Shown here one piece after another: positions 54,338-64,000 of a DNA stretch of 64,000 nucleotides. Location: assembly GCA_029718625.1 (NCBI GenBank), contig CM056379.1:67264670-67328669 (forward strand). Reading direction: 5' to 3'. How positions within the stretch are numbered: position 1 is the stretch's first letter; the number at the start of each line of letters is the position of its first letter. The DNA comes from Synaphobranchus kaupii (Eukaryota; Chordata; Actinopteri; Anguilliformes; Synaphobranchidae). Both the position numbers and the translations under genes were made by a program. A model generated the notes under the pieces. The model was not told the DNA's origin, did no database searches, and was given only the letters and a program-made list of their open reading frames with translations.

Positions 54338-54355
54338 ATCCTGTTCGTGATACCA
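54338..54355 (-). other. ERV primer-binding site
   Basis: On the minus strand TGGTATCACGAACAGGAT, four bases after the CA that ends the 5' LTR. The complement has the layout of a tRNA 3' end (7-nt acceptor strand, discriminator, CCA), but I cannot match it to a particular tRNA from memory. Confidence 0.7.
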
Positions 54356-54359
54356 AGTT

Positions 54360-54978
54360 TGTCATGGTTTCCAAGCGACAAGTTTTCTAAGTTTTCAGCT
54401 TATGGTCCCAATTTCAGACTTTATTTCACAGATGCTCATAAAGCCGTGACCTCTCTGCAGAGATGTCCAAATTCAGTTTCAGTTACAGCTCTTTTTATAC
54501 ACTTTTCTTATCACAAAGTTCTTCCCAATTCCCGGAAAACCCATCCCAATTCTCCGCCCAACAGGTGTCTCTTCTCTCCACACCACGATTTCTCAGGCTT
54601 CCATCTTCTGGCATCTTCCTGATTGGTTTGGCACCGGGAAACCATGGTGGTTTCCAAAGTACCCAACCTCCCCTTTGCCCCCAACTTGCTTTGATTGTTA
54701 AACAACTGTGGCGCCAACTGTCAGTTACCCAAAAATAAAAATGTGTATATGTCAGCCTGACCGCTCAACTATTCGTGCTTCATCACTCTCACTATTTAGG
54801 CGTCTATTTGTTCCTTTATCTAAATATAACTATATGAAACTCTATGAAAGTGCGCTTTATTCAGTGTGCTTCTACGTGCTTTTTCTGCTCATACATTGTG
54901 CTTTATATACTTTCATACATTCAATACATGTCGTCACAGGTAATATAATTCATAGGTGACCAATGGAATTTTCCAAAA
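54360..54978 (-). repeat. ERV 5' LTR
   Basis: Matches 33044-33667. TATA box on the plus strand at 54490-54499 and AATAAA at 54420-54425, in U3-R-U5 order on the minus strand. Carries a ~60-bp U3 block (54896-54957) that the 3' LTR lacks; two smaller blocks of the 3' LTR are missing here. Confidence 0.9.
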
Positions 54979-55439
54979 GAAGCTTCGTGGGCAATTTTCC
55001 CCAAAGCTTCATTTTAATAATAATCTATTAAAAAAATATATTTATCTTTGGCTGTATCCCAAACCGCATACTTCCATGCTCCGCACTACCATGCTCCCAA
55101 GTACGCACTCAAGGCTTGGGAGCTCGCACTCTGGAGCATGGGGAAATGCCGACAGGTAAGTAGGCTAAACCTGAGAGGCATAACGTTCGCTGGCATTGTA
55201 GGCTACTGTATCGGCTGTTAATTAAATATTCTGATATAACCAACAATATCCGCAACAGTTGAATTATCCTTTTTGCTAGCGTTCTTATTCCAGAAGTCAG
55301 TGGAAGGCAACGATGGCTAGGAAGACAGCCTATTCATTACATCATTGGATACCTTTAAGTAAACAATCAACCCCATAATAAAATTGTCTTTGCATTGTAA
55401 GCAATCGTCTGTGTTTTGATTATTTTCGCGCTGTTTACC

Positions 55440-55665
55440 AGAGCGTGAACAATTGGGTGCGCAGTTAGTAGAAATGGAGCCATGTTTGTGGCAATGCTGT
55501 TGCTTCTGGGGTGGTTTTCCATTTAAACGAAGAAAAGACGGGCTGCTGCCAGAATAAGACGGCAGATCATTATTGAAAACGGCATCCGACGAAAGCAAGC
55601 CATCCGGAGAGCTGGGGTGAAGAGGAGGGCTTCTCTTCGTAGAACAATTGCGCTTGTCAGCACCG
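55440..55665 (+). pseudogene. Possible upstream exon of the Harbinger transposase
   Basis: Arg/Lys-rich open stretch (RRQIIIENGIRRKQAIRRAG, ASLRRTIALVSTD) ending at a GT (GACGTAGGT) near 55665. A TAA near 55530 separates it from the ATG at 55481. Its link to the exon at 55925 is inferred from position and the shared plus strand. Confidence 0.35.
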
Positions 55666-55924
55666 ACGTAGGTTGTCTTAGTTAGCTACACTGGTTAACA
55701 TTACATATCATTAAACTTAAATGTATATGAAAAAAATTATTATTTTACATCGCATATTGTGCTGTTCATTCACATTGTAGCACTTTATTCATTTACAAAC
55801 TCCTAATGTAGTTTTCCCCCTTTAAGTTTCCAATCTGAACCACTAGGTGTCAATACTACACAAATAGACAGACGCACTGAAGTTAGGCAGAGTATATTTA
55901 TTAACTTGGGAAATTTGTCTCTAG

Positions 55925-56093
55925 GGAGAGAGCCTTTCAACCTATGGCAGGATCATTGCCAATGTCCCCATCCTTGCCAAATATTTTGATGACGACCAGG
56001 ATCTCCAGCCAGACTTCCGCTTATCCCGCCGGGCAATCCGTGCACTCGTTGGGATGCTCCCCAACAAGAAGGACCATGGCTGGGGCTACACAC
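55925..56093 (+). pseudogene. Harbinger-type transposase exon
   Basis: Bounded by an acceptor (TTTGTCTCTAG) and a donor (CAC|GTAACG). Reads STYGRIIANVPILAKYFDDD, FRLSRRAIRALVGMLP and KDHGWGYT, the N-terminal part of HARBI1-like nucleases of fish Harbinger elements (FRLSR...L..ML). The DDE catalytic exons are absent, so this is a fragment. Confidence 0.6.
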
Positions 56094-56182
56094 GTAACGT
56101 TATATCCCTAGTGTGGAATCCCAAATGGAAAACTAGAAAATATAATGCATCAATACCAAATATTAACATGAGCTAGCATTAA

Positions 56183-57159
56183 AGGGTAAGTTCGCTATTT
56201 TGGACCTTGGACCCTATTTGCGGTCTGTCTTCCATGAACCTGACACATTGAGTCCATTTTTTCGCTGATCGGTCCAGTATTGAGTTCGCTACAGATTTCC
56301 TGTAGGCTCTCACTGGGCTACAATATAAGTAAACGGGGCAATTATAAATGTTATGGAAAAACAACGATAAATGTGCTTTTATAGCTCAGTGTGTATTCTT
56401 ACGGTCTCAGTATGCTCTCCTGTGAAATGTAGGCTATCGCAAACGCAAACCGAACGTTGAAACAACAGTTCCATTTGAAACAGAACTATTTCTCCGACCG
56501 CACTACCTCGCACTGACTTTGGATAACATTACCTGCGCAACTTCAGCCTCTCTCTCTTCTCTTGCTCTCTTATCATCCATCTCTTGTAGTTCCGTGTCCG
56601 TGTATTCTGGCTCAAATCTGTAGCCAGTAACGTCAGTCAAAATCGAATTCTTCGTCTTCGTAATCATTATAGTAATCCATCATCCAAGTTTTTTTGTGCA
56701 AAGTGTAGCCTACGTTGCTGCAGGTAAACAAACGCAGACTGCTCACCTAGATAGTTTCGTAAACGGCCGGCACACCTTCCCGCTCCCCTACCCCCGACAC
56801 ATAGTACTCCGCGGGAGCAGCGAAAACAAGCAACAGAGAAATGCTTACTTCCAAGCCATGCCAAGCACGTAAAAATGTTCGAATTGAGATACATTTCACA
56901 GGAGAGCATACTGAGACCGGTAACAATACACCCTGAGCTTCCCATCTCATTTATTGTACATGAAAGCACATTTATCGTTGTTTTTCCATAACATTTATAA
57001 TTGCCCCGTTGACTTCTATTGTAGCCCAGTGAGAGCCTACAGGAAATCTGTAGCGAACTCAATACTGGACCGATCAGCGAAAAAATGGACTCAATGTGTC
57101 AGGTTCATGGAAGACAGACCGCAAATAGGGTCCAAGGTCCAAAATAGCGAACTTACCCT
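56183..57159. mobile_element. piggyBac-like non-autonomous element with ~250-bp TIRs
   Basis: The ends AGGGTAAGTTCGCTATTTTG and its inverse are flanked by TTAA (56179-56182 and 57160-57163). Similarity between arms runs from the ends to about 56450 and 56885. The centre is non-coding on both strands apart from chance frames. The TTAA target is typical of piggyBac. Confidence 0.88.
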
Positions 57160-57163
57160 TTAA

Positions 57164-59260
57164 ACACAAGTGACGTTAGTGTTATAGCTAAGCTAACTAA
57201 AGATAACTAGTGCGACGCTAGCTAGTAAGTGGGTTGATATCCAGCTAGCTAGCAAGTCAGTTATAGCATATGGGAATAAATTCGAATACGAATATTAAAT
57301 AATGCTTTGTGCTTCGGAATAGCTATATCTACGACTAACGCCATTATTATCTGGCTAATATAGATATTACGTTAGTACTGTCATTTAATGTTAGCGAACG
57401 TTACCTAGCTAGCTAGCTGTTACCGAGCAAATTGCATTGCAATTTACATAACGAAAGCTAACTAACTGGAGCTAGAAGTTATCTTAATTATTGAGCTAGC
57501 TCAGTATTAAAACACTAACAGAAATAGTGCTGTGCCAGATGTTTTCAAACTTGTGAAAATGTTCACATAACAATGTTGAAATTACTTACATTTGTAGAAG
57601 GCATCGGGAGAGGCAGCGCCTTCCGTGCTGTCATCCGCCATTACGATATGTATGCGCATGAAGAAAGAAACAGTTTATTATTTTTATTTTTTTATAAATA
57701 CAAAACAGCTGGTTGGTAGTTCTAATTGAACAGAAAACATCTTGTTGCTAATTCTATTTCTCGTTACTAGTTCTATTTAAGTGCGTTGCTATGCAAACCC
57801 TCTCGTCGTTAGTTCTGAAAATAATTGATTCTATCGGGGGGGAAAATAGTTCCTTCTCGGTTATAACGTACAATTGGCACCAATTTTGGTTATTTTTGTC
57901 ATTACATTATTTAAGAAAATTGTATGAAACCATAACTCAATCAGATTCAACATTACCTCCCTCTCCCTGTCTTGCTTTTTAAAAATGGTTTGGTCATGCA
58001 GTGTGTAGCAGATTCGCATCATGATGTCCTATGGGACCATCTAAAAAATACTACGGAGTTTGTTAGATGTAACTTATCAAAGAATTTTCGCTGGATAAAA
58101 AGTTTTCTATATATAGCCTATAGGCTACAGATTAACATGCTTTGTGAAGTAGCCTAGCTTGCATTCACAATTATGAATTGTAAATTGCATTGTGAATTTC
58201 ACAAGCAGTCAGCGTGTTGCCGACGTCAATTTACATGTAAATTCCTACTATGATAAATTTGTATTTCCAACTGAATAAATACTGTACTTCTAACCACAAA
58301 AATTGTTTTGCTAGATTGAAGTAGTTGTAACTAAGATATCTGCCGAATACAAACTTTTTTAAATCTGTAGATTAATGTTGTTTACCGATTTTTATAAATC
58401 AGATGTATGCTGTTGCTACGGCAACGTTAACTTCTACCTTAGAGACGGATTTATGGCTCGCAGTAAAAAAAAAAAGATTAGGCTACGCATTGCACATAAA
58501 CACCATGCGCTTTGCTAACTCCGTGATAATGTAACTATGGCTAGCTATATAGTTACATGGCCACGTATTGCATTTGCATTATCTTAAAAACAATGACAAA
58601 AGTTTATCGTAGCCAAAGTTAGCCTACTATTTGCAGCATACCTACGAGGTGAAGTAGCCGTCTGCCGTAGGCTACAGTAATGTTAGTCACTGATGAAAAT
58701 AAAGTAGGTAGGCTACATTCGTTTACTTTATTAATTCACTTTATTTATTCCACTTATTTTCTAGAACGTCTTGGACTCTGAATTGACCGGTCATGTTTGC
58801 CATTCCCAGGTTGCATAGTAGTACTAGCTGGCCCGGCAGGCAGCGCATTAATTTAGAACTGTGATTAAATTTGTGACCCGGATGACTGACTGGTTATACA
58901 GAATAACGACCAGTCATTGACCAATCAGAATCGAGTATTCACCTATACCATGGTATAATAGAAAAATCAAGTAGAATAAAACCAAATGAAAATAAGCTGC
59001 AAAACCATCAAAATTAATCTCTCTGGTTCCACCAAGTGAACTGCAAATACAAAAAAGGGGGTTAAATGTACGAGGCTGAAGTTGGTTTCTTATTCGCAGC
59101 TTCTTATTCATAATTCCCAGTCCACCTTCAATTTTTTGAACTGGTTTTTTATTTGCGGCACACATTATATCAATGCAAACATACATATACTTTGTATGAA
59201 AAGTTATTTCTGCCTGGCCAAGTACATGTTTCATGCTCAGAAACAACTGAAAAATTAGGC
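57164..59260. other. Intergenic, no gene seen
   Basis: AT-rich DNA with GCTAGCTA and AACGTTA words. An imperfect repeat of TTCTTATT(C/T)GCAGC (59090 and 59268) precedes the palindromic repeat. Confidence 0.4.
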
Positions 59261-59364
59261 TGAAGTTGGTTTCTTATTTGCAGCTATGGAATTAATATTA
59301 TTATGGTGAACGCTTATGCGGTCCATAGGGGATTAGAGGGTTTATTAATTTTGGGCCAGTCACA

Positions 59365-59790
59365 ATGTCACACATTCTTGAAGAGAGGGTCCTCCCCTAT
59401 TCAACCAGTTTAATTTCTCCCGGCCCAAATAGGTTTTCTATGCCAATAGCGGTGCCGGGTCTGCAAGCTAATTTGGCCCCGTTTTTAAAGGGTAAAATCG
59501 TCTTGGGCCACACATTAATCACAATATATCAATGCAAACATACTGTACATACATATGTGAGTGGCCCAAGATGATTTAACCCTTGAAATACTGGCCCAAA
59601 TTTGAGATGGAAAACCCTCTGGGGCCAGGCTGAAGGAATGTATCTTCTTAGGCCATTTGACCCTTTAAAACGGCAGTGAAATCTGCCTGCAGACTCATTT
59701 TGGGCACTGAATTTGCCATAGAAATCCCATTTGGGCTGGGCAGAAATTAGACTGGTTGAACAGGGGATGACCCCCTCTTCAAGTATGAGT
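59365..59790. repeat. Imperfect palindrome, ~200-bp arms
   Basis: The left arm (59365-59560: CTTGAAGAGAGGGTCCTCCC ... GTCTTGGGCCAC) is mirrored by the right arm (59562-59790: GTGGCCCAAGATGAT ... CCCCCTCTTCAAG). GGCCCAAAT-type words recur in both. Short open frames on opposite strands therefore encode related peptides (ILEERVLPYSTSLIS / ILEEGVIPCSTSLIS), which is an effect of the palindrome. Confidence 0.75.
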
Positions 59791-60987
59791 GGTAATATGA
59801 CTGTAACAATGAAGCCTTGCGCTTTGTTTATCATAGATGGTGCATCGGCCTTACAAATTCATACAGTTTAAAAGGCCCACGGAAGCCCGCACTTCAATGA
59901 TTAATTAAGAAAGAGATTTTTTAAAAAGCTCTATTTTTTCATACACTAACGCATATATGAGACCCAATCCATACTTAAAAATTAAGGAAAACCCCATTAA
60001 TTTTTTCCATAGACCATCTGTTTTTAGATCCACGGAAGTAGATAATGCTAACGTTGACAATGCAAATTGTTGACAGCTCTTACGAGGTCTTTTTTTCCCC
60101 TCCCCATCGATGGGGTGTGGCCTATGTGCATAGTCTCCACCAAGTAATTTCACTGACTTATCAGAAACCTTTGTTGGTTGTTCAGCCAATGAAAAAAAAA
60201 GTTATCTTTTGAACTTCAAGCAACATAATTCTCTCTGTGTCAGATAGGCATATAAGACATTTCTTGGTAGGAAAAGCTTGGTAGAAAATAAACTGCTCAC
60301 CTCAATATTTTGATTAAATATCCTTAAGATATATCCATTCCTTCTGGGAAAGTGGTTTTTAAGCCCAAAACATCGAGATAAAACTTTGTAAATAACGTTG
60401 GAAGCTCTGACCTAATTCTCAAACATGTATTGCAGCTTGATGTCACACCATAAACAATGTGCTCGTGAACTGTTCTGCTTAATTGTATTTCACAAAACTT
60501 TGGTTTGAAAAATCATTATACCTTTAGGCTTCAAGAAAAAATAATTTAAAACTTTCATAAGGCTGTACATGATTTTTTTCCAATTTTAAACCGACTTATG
60601 CTTTTTTGCACTTGATTACGACTTGTTTGGCTGTGTTCACTTTGGTATTGTGAAACTCAGCCAGTTTCTGGAGTACCAATCCCGTGGCTTAGTATATGTT
60701 AGCCAGAGTGGTTTTGAACTTGTTTGCAGAGAATTATGCAAAACCGTCGTCAATTGGGTGTATTTCTTTGACTGATAGCACAATAGGCCTATCTGAAGTG
60801 GGAAAAACTGTCTTCGACCTGCCTCCACTCCAAGTATTATTTGCTTTCCATTGGGTTTTAAAACTGTCTGTCAAATATTCCAGCCAATAGCCAAGACTCT
60901 TATCTTTCAAACAAGCCCTCATTAAACACAATGCCGTCGTAAATCAAGGAAATACAGCGCTGCGTATAAGGAAGTGGCAACCACGCG
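59791..60987. other. Intergenic, no gene seen
   Basis: AT-rich DNA. ORF-like stretches at 59905-60189 and 60637-60931 match nothing I recognise. Confidence 0.4.
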
Positions 60988-61708
60988 TAATTATCGAACC
61001 AAGATGGCGCAGTGTTTTTACCTTGTAGCGTAGCTCGCTACATTCCGTTTAGCAAAGCACAATTCATAAGGTAACTGCGCTGTTTATCTTTTTACTCTAC
61101 AGTCTCTTTCATACAGTTTTTGGTTAGTTATGTCTAGGTTATTCAGGAGTTTCTCCGTGCAGCAGAAATATGGTTTTGCGGTCTCAGTGACGCAGAGTGA
61201 TATAAGGTAACAGATTATTTTGCCGGTATACCAGTGCGAATTCACTGTTATGTAAAAAACTAATCCCTCTGAATTAAATGAATATAGCTAACATTACTAT
61301 ATTGTAACAATGGCAAGCTAGCCAGCAAAATTACACATAGCAGCTAGCTATCTATTTGTGTCTGAGACAAGTAAGTGCAGCCCTGTGTAAGAGGAATTAT
61401 CAAACCGAGATGGCGCAGTGTTTTTACCTTGTAGCGTAGCTCGCTACATTCTGTTTAGCAAAGCACAATTCATAAGGTAAATGCGCTGGTTATATTTTTA
61501 CTTTACAGTTTCTTTCATACAGTTTTTGGTTAGTTATGTCTAGGTTATTCAGGAGTTTCTCCGTGCAGCAGAAATATGGTTTTGTGGTCTCAGTGATATA
61601 AGGTAACAGATTATTTTGCCGGTATACCAGTGCAAATTCACTGTTATGTATAAAACGAATCCCTCTGAATTAAATGAATATAGCTAACATTACTATATTG
61701 TAACAATG
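60988..61708 (+). repeat. Tandem duplication of a possible first exon, ~407-bp period
   Basis: Unit 1 (60988-61313) and unit 2 (61395-61708) are near-identical, from AATTATC(G/A)AACC(A/G)AGATGG through the TAGCTAACATTACTATATTG block to GTAACAATG. They are separated by about 80 bp of unrelated sequence. Confidence 0.85.
61130..61206 (+). CDS. Candidate first coding exon (unit 1)
   Basis: ATG at 61130 encodes MSRLFRSFSVQQKYGFAVSV and TQSDI before an AG|GTAACA donor at 61206. Arg/Ser/Phe-rich and lacking acidic residues at the start, it looks like a mitochondrial targeting sequence. An upstream ATG (61002, MAQCFYLVA then stop) would be a small uORF. The unit 2 copy has a 10-bp deletion that breaks the frame. 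No downstream exon is seen, so the gene is unidentified. Confidence 0.35.
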
Positions 61709-62765
61709 ACCAAAAACACATCTAAATTAACTTTTATTTCCAATTATCAGATTTTATTGTAAAACTTAAAAAATAAATGATATTGAGACTTTTCTGGAAC
61801 CTGGGCCATTTTGCACAATTTGGCACAATTTGTGCCAACTTTGGTAACCGAAATGGTTCACCTGAAAAAAAGCTCTGTAGAATTTGAATGATTTGAGATA
61901 TTGACACCATATCTTTAGCAGAGATAGGCAGCATATTGAGGAATCACAAAGAGGAGTTATTTCCTCCATAGCTATTGTAGCTCATCAGGTAAAAAATCTG
62001 AAATTTGAATTTAGGTACCCGTTTTTTGTTTTTTCACAATTTCTGTACATAAATTGTTGTAGTTAAGTAGCAAGAAGGGTATGTATATGAATTATGACTA
62101 CTTTATTCATAATAGTGCAGTTCTCTGTTTTAATAAAAGCTATGAACCATATTTGTAGCCTTTACAGATTTTGAGATAAACAGCTTTGTTTGTCACTAGT
62201 AAAAACAGGCGAGAATTGGTATATTTTGCCCTTGGTATTAAGAGGTTAATACAGTAGGCGACCGTTCGTTTATTAGATTCTTTCGAGCTACCGAGTCGCA
62301 TCTTTTTCTACCAGCAGCGCCAGCTGGAATTTGAAGCTGTTTCAGACAGCAGAGTTTGGTAGCAAATGAAGTTGGTAAACCAGCTTTGATATTTTATTCA
62401 GACGTAGGCTACTGATTGATACTCATTTTCTAATAGCCTCTGCTCAATGTTTTCTGTTCACTCCCTCTTACTTTTCAAGCTAGTTTGCAATCACATCCAG
62501 TTTATATTTATTGGCTACAACTTTCCCATCTCCGTTATTCTAGCAGAAGTGTAAAATATCGCTGTCGGCCATTGACTGTAACGTTAGATATTACATGTAA
62601 GAATAGACATTGAATGGTTATATTTGCATAGGCTATAGCTGTTTTATTAGTCTATGCAAATATAAATCTATATCAGATCCTAGAATCCAGTAGCCTGCTG
62701 AAAATGTGGTGGATGGATGGCTGTGTAGGAGAGATAGCCAGCCAAATCCGACAAACAAGCCAGAT
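61709..62765. other. Intergenic, no gene seen
   Basis: AT-rich DNA without coding or repeat signals I can name. Confidence 0.4.
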
Positions 62766-62770
62766 CTTTA

Positions 62771-63877
62771 TGTTATGGCAGGCGGGGGAGAAGGACCCAA
62801 ACGCAGGCAGGAGTATGAAAAACCAAAGTTTAATAAAGGGCAAGGCAGCAATCCGTGGTGAAACAGGCTGGGTCAAAAACCGGGGATACAGGGCAACGGT
62901 ACAAAGCACAGTCCAAAGAGTGGTCAAGGAACAGGCAGGAGTCAAAACCGGGAAGGCACAGCAAAGGTACAAAAACGGAATCCAAAAACAGGGTCGCGAG
63001 AACACAGGCAGGGGTCGAAACCAGGGAGGCGTAGGAGGAACACGAACAAAACAAAACAGATAGAATACAAAACAAAAACAGGCAAAAAACTAGGGAAACA
63101 GATACTACGGAATAACAATAAACTCAGGCAGATTCTCAGAAAAACAAGGCAAACACAGAAGCAAAAATATTGGGTAAGGAACTCGCGAAGACAGACTGAA
63201 ATAACAGGGTTTAAATACACAAGGAGAAGATTACACAAAAGGAATCAGGTGTGAAGGGGATGGGAAATGGGAGAGTACACAGGTGAGAACAATGAGGGTA
63301 ACAAGGACCAATAATACAATGACGGGGGAAACGTAAGACACGGACTGAAATACACATAGACACAATGATAACAAACGGCCTGGGGTTAGCAGGTAAACCA
63401 GTGCACAGCTCAGAGGGGAGGTACACGAAAGTGGACACATGCAGAGAATGCGAAATCACAGATAGATACAGGGATAGGATAACGAGGAGGGAAATGACAG
63501 CTGCAGGTAGAAACTCAAGATGAATTAGTAATCAGTAATGTTAGTAGTGAACTCAAAAACCCTAATGTTAGTAGGTTAGCTGGTTAGTATTATATACACA
63601 TTAGTTTGTTAACAGGTTAGTAGTAAATCTAATCTAACAGTATGATTAGTACGTTAGTATTATATACAAATATAAATAAAGTCAGAAGGAATAAAACGAG
63701 ATACGAAATACAGAGGAAACCCGAATGTTCCCAAAATCACCCGAATAGTGCAATGACAAAGACAGGGAGTGGAATCTCAGAAAACACGGAACGCGGACTG
63801 ACAATCGCGAGGGAAAAGAAATCAGGAAAATAATAACAAATAAAGAATAAACACAGACAAATTACAGGATCCTAACA
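62771..63877 (-). repeat. Solo LTR of a Ty3-type element
   Basis: On the minus strand it runs TGTTAGGATCC...GCCATAACA and is flanked by a perfect 5-bp duplication CTTTA (62766-62770 and 63878-63882). It is about 1.1 kb, with GTCAAAACCGGG / GTCGAAACCAGGG-type internal repeats and ACTAACATTA blocks that recall the gypsy LTR at 1264. No internal coding sequence lies next to it, so it is a product of LTR-LTR recombination. Confidence 0.88.
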
Positions 63878-63882
63878 CTTTA

Positions 63883-63903
63883 TGTGTGTGTGTGTGTGTG
63901 TGT
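63883..63903. repeat. (TG)n microsatellite
   Basis: Uninterrupted TG run just after the solo LTR target duplication. Confidence 0.9.
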
Positions 63904-64000
63904 AGGCTACAGGAGCCTGTTTCCGTTTATTACTTTTAAATGGTAGATTTGGTAAAGATTTATTTGGACACCATAAAATATGTTTATTTGAACCATTAGG

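Larger units (their letters stand above)
33044..54978 (-). mobile_element. Endogenous retrovirus (gamma/epsilon-like), disrupted by nested insertions
   Basis: A provirus on the minus strand: 5' LTR 54360-54978, primer site, pre-gag ORFs, gag, pro, RT, RNase H, integrase, env, two post-env ORFs, polypurine tract, 3' LTR 33044-33667. It is flanked by a 4-bp duplication GAAG (33040-33043 and 54979-54982). The 4-bp duplication, the amber codon between gag and pro, and the CX6CC in the envelope TM subunit all fit class I (gamma/epsilon-like) retroviruses. Removing the nested L2/LTR insert (34358-42105) and the env insert leaves about 13 kb. Multiple frameshifts in every core gene make it inactive. 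Confidence 0.93.
55049..56100 (+). mobile_element. PIF/Harbinger element fragment
   Basis: GGCTGTATCCCAAACCGCAT at 55049 resembles the terminal repeat of fish Harbinger elements, and a Harbinger transposase exon follows. The other terminal repeat was not found before the next element at 56183. Confidence 0.5.

Noticed and set aside
62704..63459. Frames of 80-119 codons on both strands near the end
   Set aside because: Inside a solo LTR bounded by a 5-bp target duplication; repetitive composition only.

Overview
This window is vertebrate, almost certainly teleost, repeat-dense DNA. It holds no confidently recognisable host gene. The teleost assignment rests on the element families: a fish-type Tc1 transposon, an L2 LINE and a tRNA-derived SINE sharing the tail motif GCGTCTGCTAAATG, a sushi-type Ty3/gypsy element, two hAT lineages, PIF/Harbinger and piggyBac-type elements, and a gamma/epsilon-like endogenous retrovirus (ERV). 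I cannot name the species from sequence alone. AT-rich intergenic DNA with very frequent TAGGCTA, AACGTTA and GCTAGCTA words fills the gaps.

Layout. 0.5-4.4 kb: a TIR transposon beside an internally deleted Ty3/gypsy element (gag, protease, start of RT). 5.3-7.2 kb: a degenerate hAT transposase (minus strand). 7.85-13.13 kb: a 5.3 kb element with 14-bp TIRs and a TTA target duplication, holding a second hAT remnant, an orphan ORF and a nested element with perfect 20-bp TIRs. 13.2-13.8 kb: a short relative of the 6-kb hAT. 15.64-17.21 kb: a complete Tc1 element with a DDE transposase but a damaged DNA-binding end. 17.26-25.08 kb: a two-copy tandem segmental duplication; only the second copy carries a 5'-truncated LINE, with a 12-bp target duplication. 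25.57-26.77 kb: an inverted copy of the module at 9.8-11.4 kb. 28.5-32.8 kb: a TIR element, a SINE, and a hAT-type element with a hAT-derived element inside it.

33.04-54.98 kb is the main feature: an ERV on the minus strand with two LTRs, a 4-bp GAAG target duplication, a primer-binding site and a polypurine tract. Its order is 5' LTR, two or three pre-gag ORFs, gag (coiled-coil and acidic-repeat rich, PPPY motif, damaged zinc knuckle), an in-frame amber codon, protease, RT, RNase H, integrase, a two-part env (CXXC in SU, RVKR cleavage site, CX6CC in TM), two post-env ORFs, polypurine tract, 3' LTR. ORFs on both sides of the core genes suggest a complex retrovirus. The copy is dead: it has several frameshifts, a 0.94 kb TIR element in env, and an L2 LINE in the second post-env ORF. 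The L2 is itself split inside its RT by a 4.7 kb non-autonomous LTR element primed by tRNA-Gln. That element carries an orphan 333-codon ORF and a tandemly duplicated 3' region in which a hairpin next to the polypurine tract is kept by compensatory base changes. The order of events is therefore retrovirus, then L2, then tRNA-Gln LTR element.

55-64 kb holds a Harbinger fragment with a recognisable transposase exon, a TTAA-flanked element with long TIRs, a palindromic repeat, a tandemly duplicated possible first exon, and a Ty3-like solo LTR with a perfect 5-bp target duplication.
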